Source of the DNA: an uncultured Prevotellaceae bacterium
GTDB lineage: Bacteria > Bacteroidota > Bacteroidia > Bacteroidales > Bacteroidaceae
Assembly (NCBI GenBank): GCA_902771155.1
Contig: CACXVS010000083.1
Coordinates: forward strand, 1-6,214
Reading direction: 5' to 3'
DNA length: 6,214 bases
In this document: piece after piece, positions 5,150 to 6,214 of the stretch
Layout of the letters: every line of letters begins with the position of its first letter
Numbering within the stretch: position 1 is the first letter of the stretch
The notes under the pieces: generated by a model
Seen by the model: the letters and a program-made list of their open reading frames with translations, nothing else
Told to the model about the DNA's origin: nothing
Database searches by the model: none
Position numbers and translations under genes: made by a program

Positions 5150-6214
5150 TTATTTCGTTTCAATTTTCTTTGTTATCGTCAATACGTTATAGCCGTCCAC
5201 AGTGCGCTCATAGTGCATCGTGTCCATGATGGTCTTTGCCAGGAAGATGCCCAGACCACCTATCGGTCGGTCTTCGAGACTGGCTTCTATATCCACATCC
5301 GGTTGCTGTGTGGGATCAAAGGCACCACCATGATCCTTGATGACCAGCGTTATTACACCATCTGTCACTTTCGCTGTCAACTCGACATGACCGCGTGTAC
5401 CTTTCGGATAAGCATAGTTGATGACGTTCGCCACACATTCCTCGACGGCGAGGTTCAGTGTTTTGACCATATCCTCATCGATGTCATGCTCACGACAGAC
5501 GGAGAAGAAGAAACCTCGCATACGGCCTACCTCTGTCATCTCATTCTTCATGATGATACGCCGTGGGGCTGATGATTGGTTCTTCTGTGTCACACCATGA
5601 CGTAAGAAGAGCAGGGTCAGGTCGTCACCCTGTACGGTGCCGTCGGCAAACACGTTGACATGCTGTTTCAGATAGTCGATGATTTCAATGGCTGAGGCCT
5701 GTTTGTTCTTCTCCAGATCATGAAGCAACCGTTCTTCCCCAAACAGTTTCCTGCTTCCCTCTTCCGAGATATACATCGCTTCGGTCAGTCCGTCAGTATA
5801 GAGTAAGAGGGCTGTGTTTTCGGGGAAGGGTATCTGCTGCTCCTCATACCGGTAGTGATCTTCGATGCCGATGGGCAGGTTGCTGTCAACATCCAGTAAT
5901 CGGCATTTGCCATCGGCGGTTATCAGGGCAGGGGCATTGTGTGCTGCATTGCAGTAGGTCAGGTGGTGTGTGCGCAAGTCGAGCACCCCTATGAAGGCTG
6001 TGACAAACACTAAGGAGTCGTTGGTCGACGCGATGGCATGATTCATCTCACGCATGATGTTAGCAGCACTCTGATAATTGCCTGCCAGATTGCGGAAGAG
6101 TGTTCGGGTGACTGCCATATAGAGTGATGCGGGTACGCCTTTTCCTGCTACGTCGCCAATGATGAAGAACACCTCGTCGCCTTCGATGATAAAGTCGTAG
6201 AGGTCGCCTCCCAC
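5150..6214 (-). CDS. SpoIIE/RsbU-type PP2C phosphatase fused to RsbW-type kinase, 5'-truncated
   Basis: The visible 354 residues hold two antagonistic signalling domains. Residues 1 to about 205 are a SpoIIE-type Mn/Mg phosphatase: VGGDLYDF (Asp4), GDVAGKGVPAS (Asp21), YTDGLTEA (Asp141) and QGDDLTLL (Asp197, Asp198). After a polar linker (about 206-220), residues about 222-354 are a GHKL ATPase like SpoIIAB/RsbW: N-box EECVANVINYAY (Glu259, Asn263), G1 box KDHGGAFDP (Asp294, Gly296) and G2 box GGLGIFLAK (319-327). The two halves should dephosphorylate and phosphorylate the STAS protein encoded 18 nt downstream. The GTG at the window edge is the internal valine of the VGGD motif, not a start; an N-terminal part, probably a sensor domain, lies outside. 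Catalytic residues of both domains look complete. The input signal is unknown. Confidence 0.93.
   Translation of the reverse strand: MGGDLYDFIIEGDEVFFIIGDVAGKGVPASLYMAVTRTLFRNLAGNYQSAANIMREMNHAIASTNDSLVFVTAFIGVLDLRTHHLTYCNAAHNAPALITADGKCRLLDVDSNLPIGIEDHYRYEEQQIPFPENTALLLYTDGLTEAMYISEEGSRKLFGEERLLHDLEKNKQASAIEIIDYLKQHVNVFADGTVQGDDLTLLFLRHGVTQKNQSSAPRRIIMKNEMTEVGRMRGFFFSVCREHDIDEDMVKTLNLAVEECVANVINYAYPKGTRGHVELTAKVTDGVITLVIKDHGGAFDPTQQPDVDIEASLEDRPIGGLGIFLAKTIMDTMHYERTVDGYNVLTITKKIETK

Noticed and set aside
6212..6214. GTG at the window edge as the start codon of the phosphatase-kinase gene
   Set aside because: It encodes the valine of the conserved VGGD metal-binding motif inside the PP2C domain, so the real start is outside the window.

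Overview
The window comes from a Bacteroidales bacterium, most likely Prevotella/Segatella-like; this placement is inference. The evidence is a Bacteroidetes-type TAnnTTTG promoter box upstream of pckA, AT-rich leaders without Shine-Dalgarno sequences, a Bacteroides-like ATP-type PEP carboxykinase, an FHS-family sugar transporter and an O/P-type outer-membrane porin. All six supported genes lie on the minus strand, so transcription runs from high to low coordinates. Both end genes are cut by the window edge. Plus-strand open frames are antisense shadows.

In transcription order, positions 6214 to 2865 form a tight four-gene cluster. (1) A 5'-truncated protein fuses a SpoIIE/RsbU-type PP2C phosphatase to an RsbW-type histidine-kinase-like ATPase. 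(2) An 18-nt gap leads to a small STAS anti-sigma-factor antagonist. (3) The STAS stop overlaps the start of an outer-membrane porin by 4 nt (ATGA). (4) A 27-nt gap leads to a secreted class A acid phosphatase with the complete family signature. A cytoplasmic partner-switching module therefore sits in one apparent operon with two envelope proteins that would suit release and uptake of phosphate from organic phosphates. No sigma factor or other output protein is visible.

A 199-bp spacer (2666-2864) holding a strong hairpin and a short direct repeat separates this cluster from an FHS-type sugar MFS transporter (1475-2665). A second spacer (1321-1474) carries the pckA promoter region: a -7 box, a 15-bp palindrome near the predicted transcription start and a pair of 11-bp direct repeats 21 bp apart. 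pckA itself (1-1320) covers the N-terminal 440 codons. It carries a perfect in-frame 18-bp tandem duplication that adds six residues to a surface-like segment while all visible active-site motifs remain intact.

The strongest candidates for novelty are the coupling of the partner-switching pair to the porin-phosphatase pair, and the pckA duplication. No tRNA, rRNA, CRISPR array, insertion sequence or attachment site was seen.
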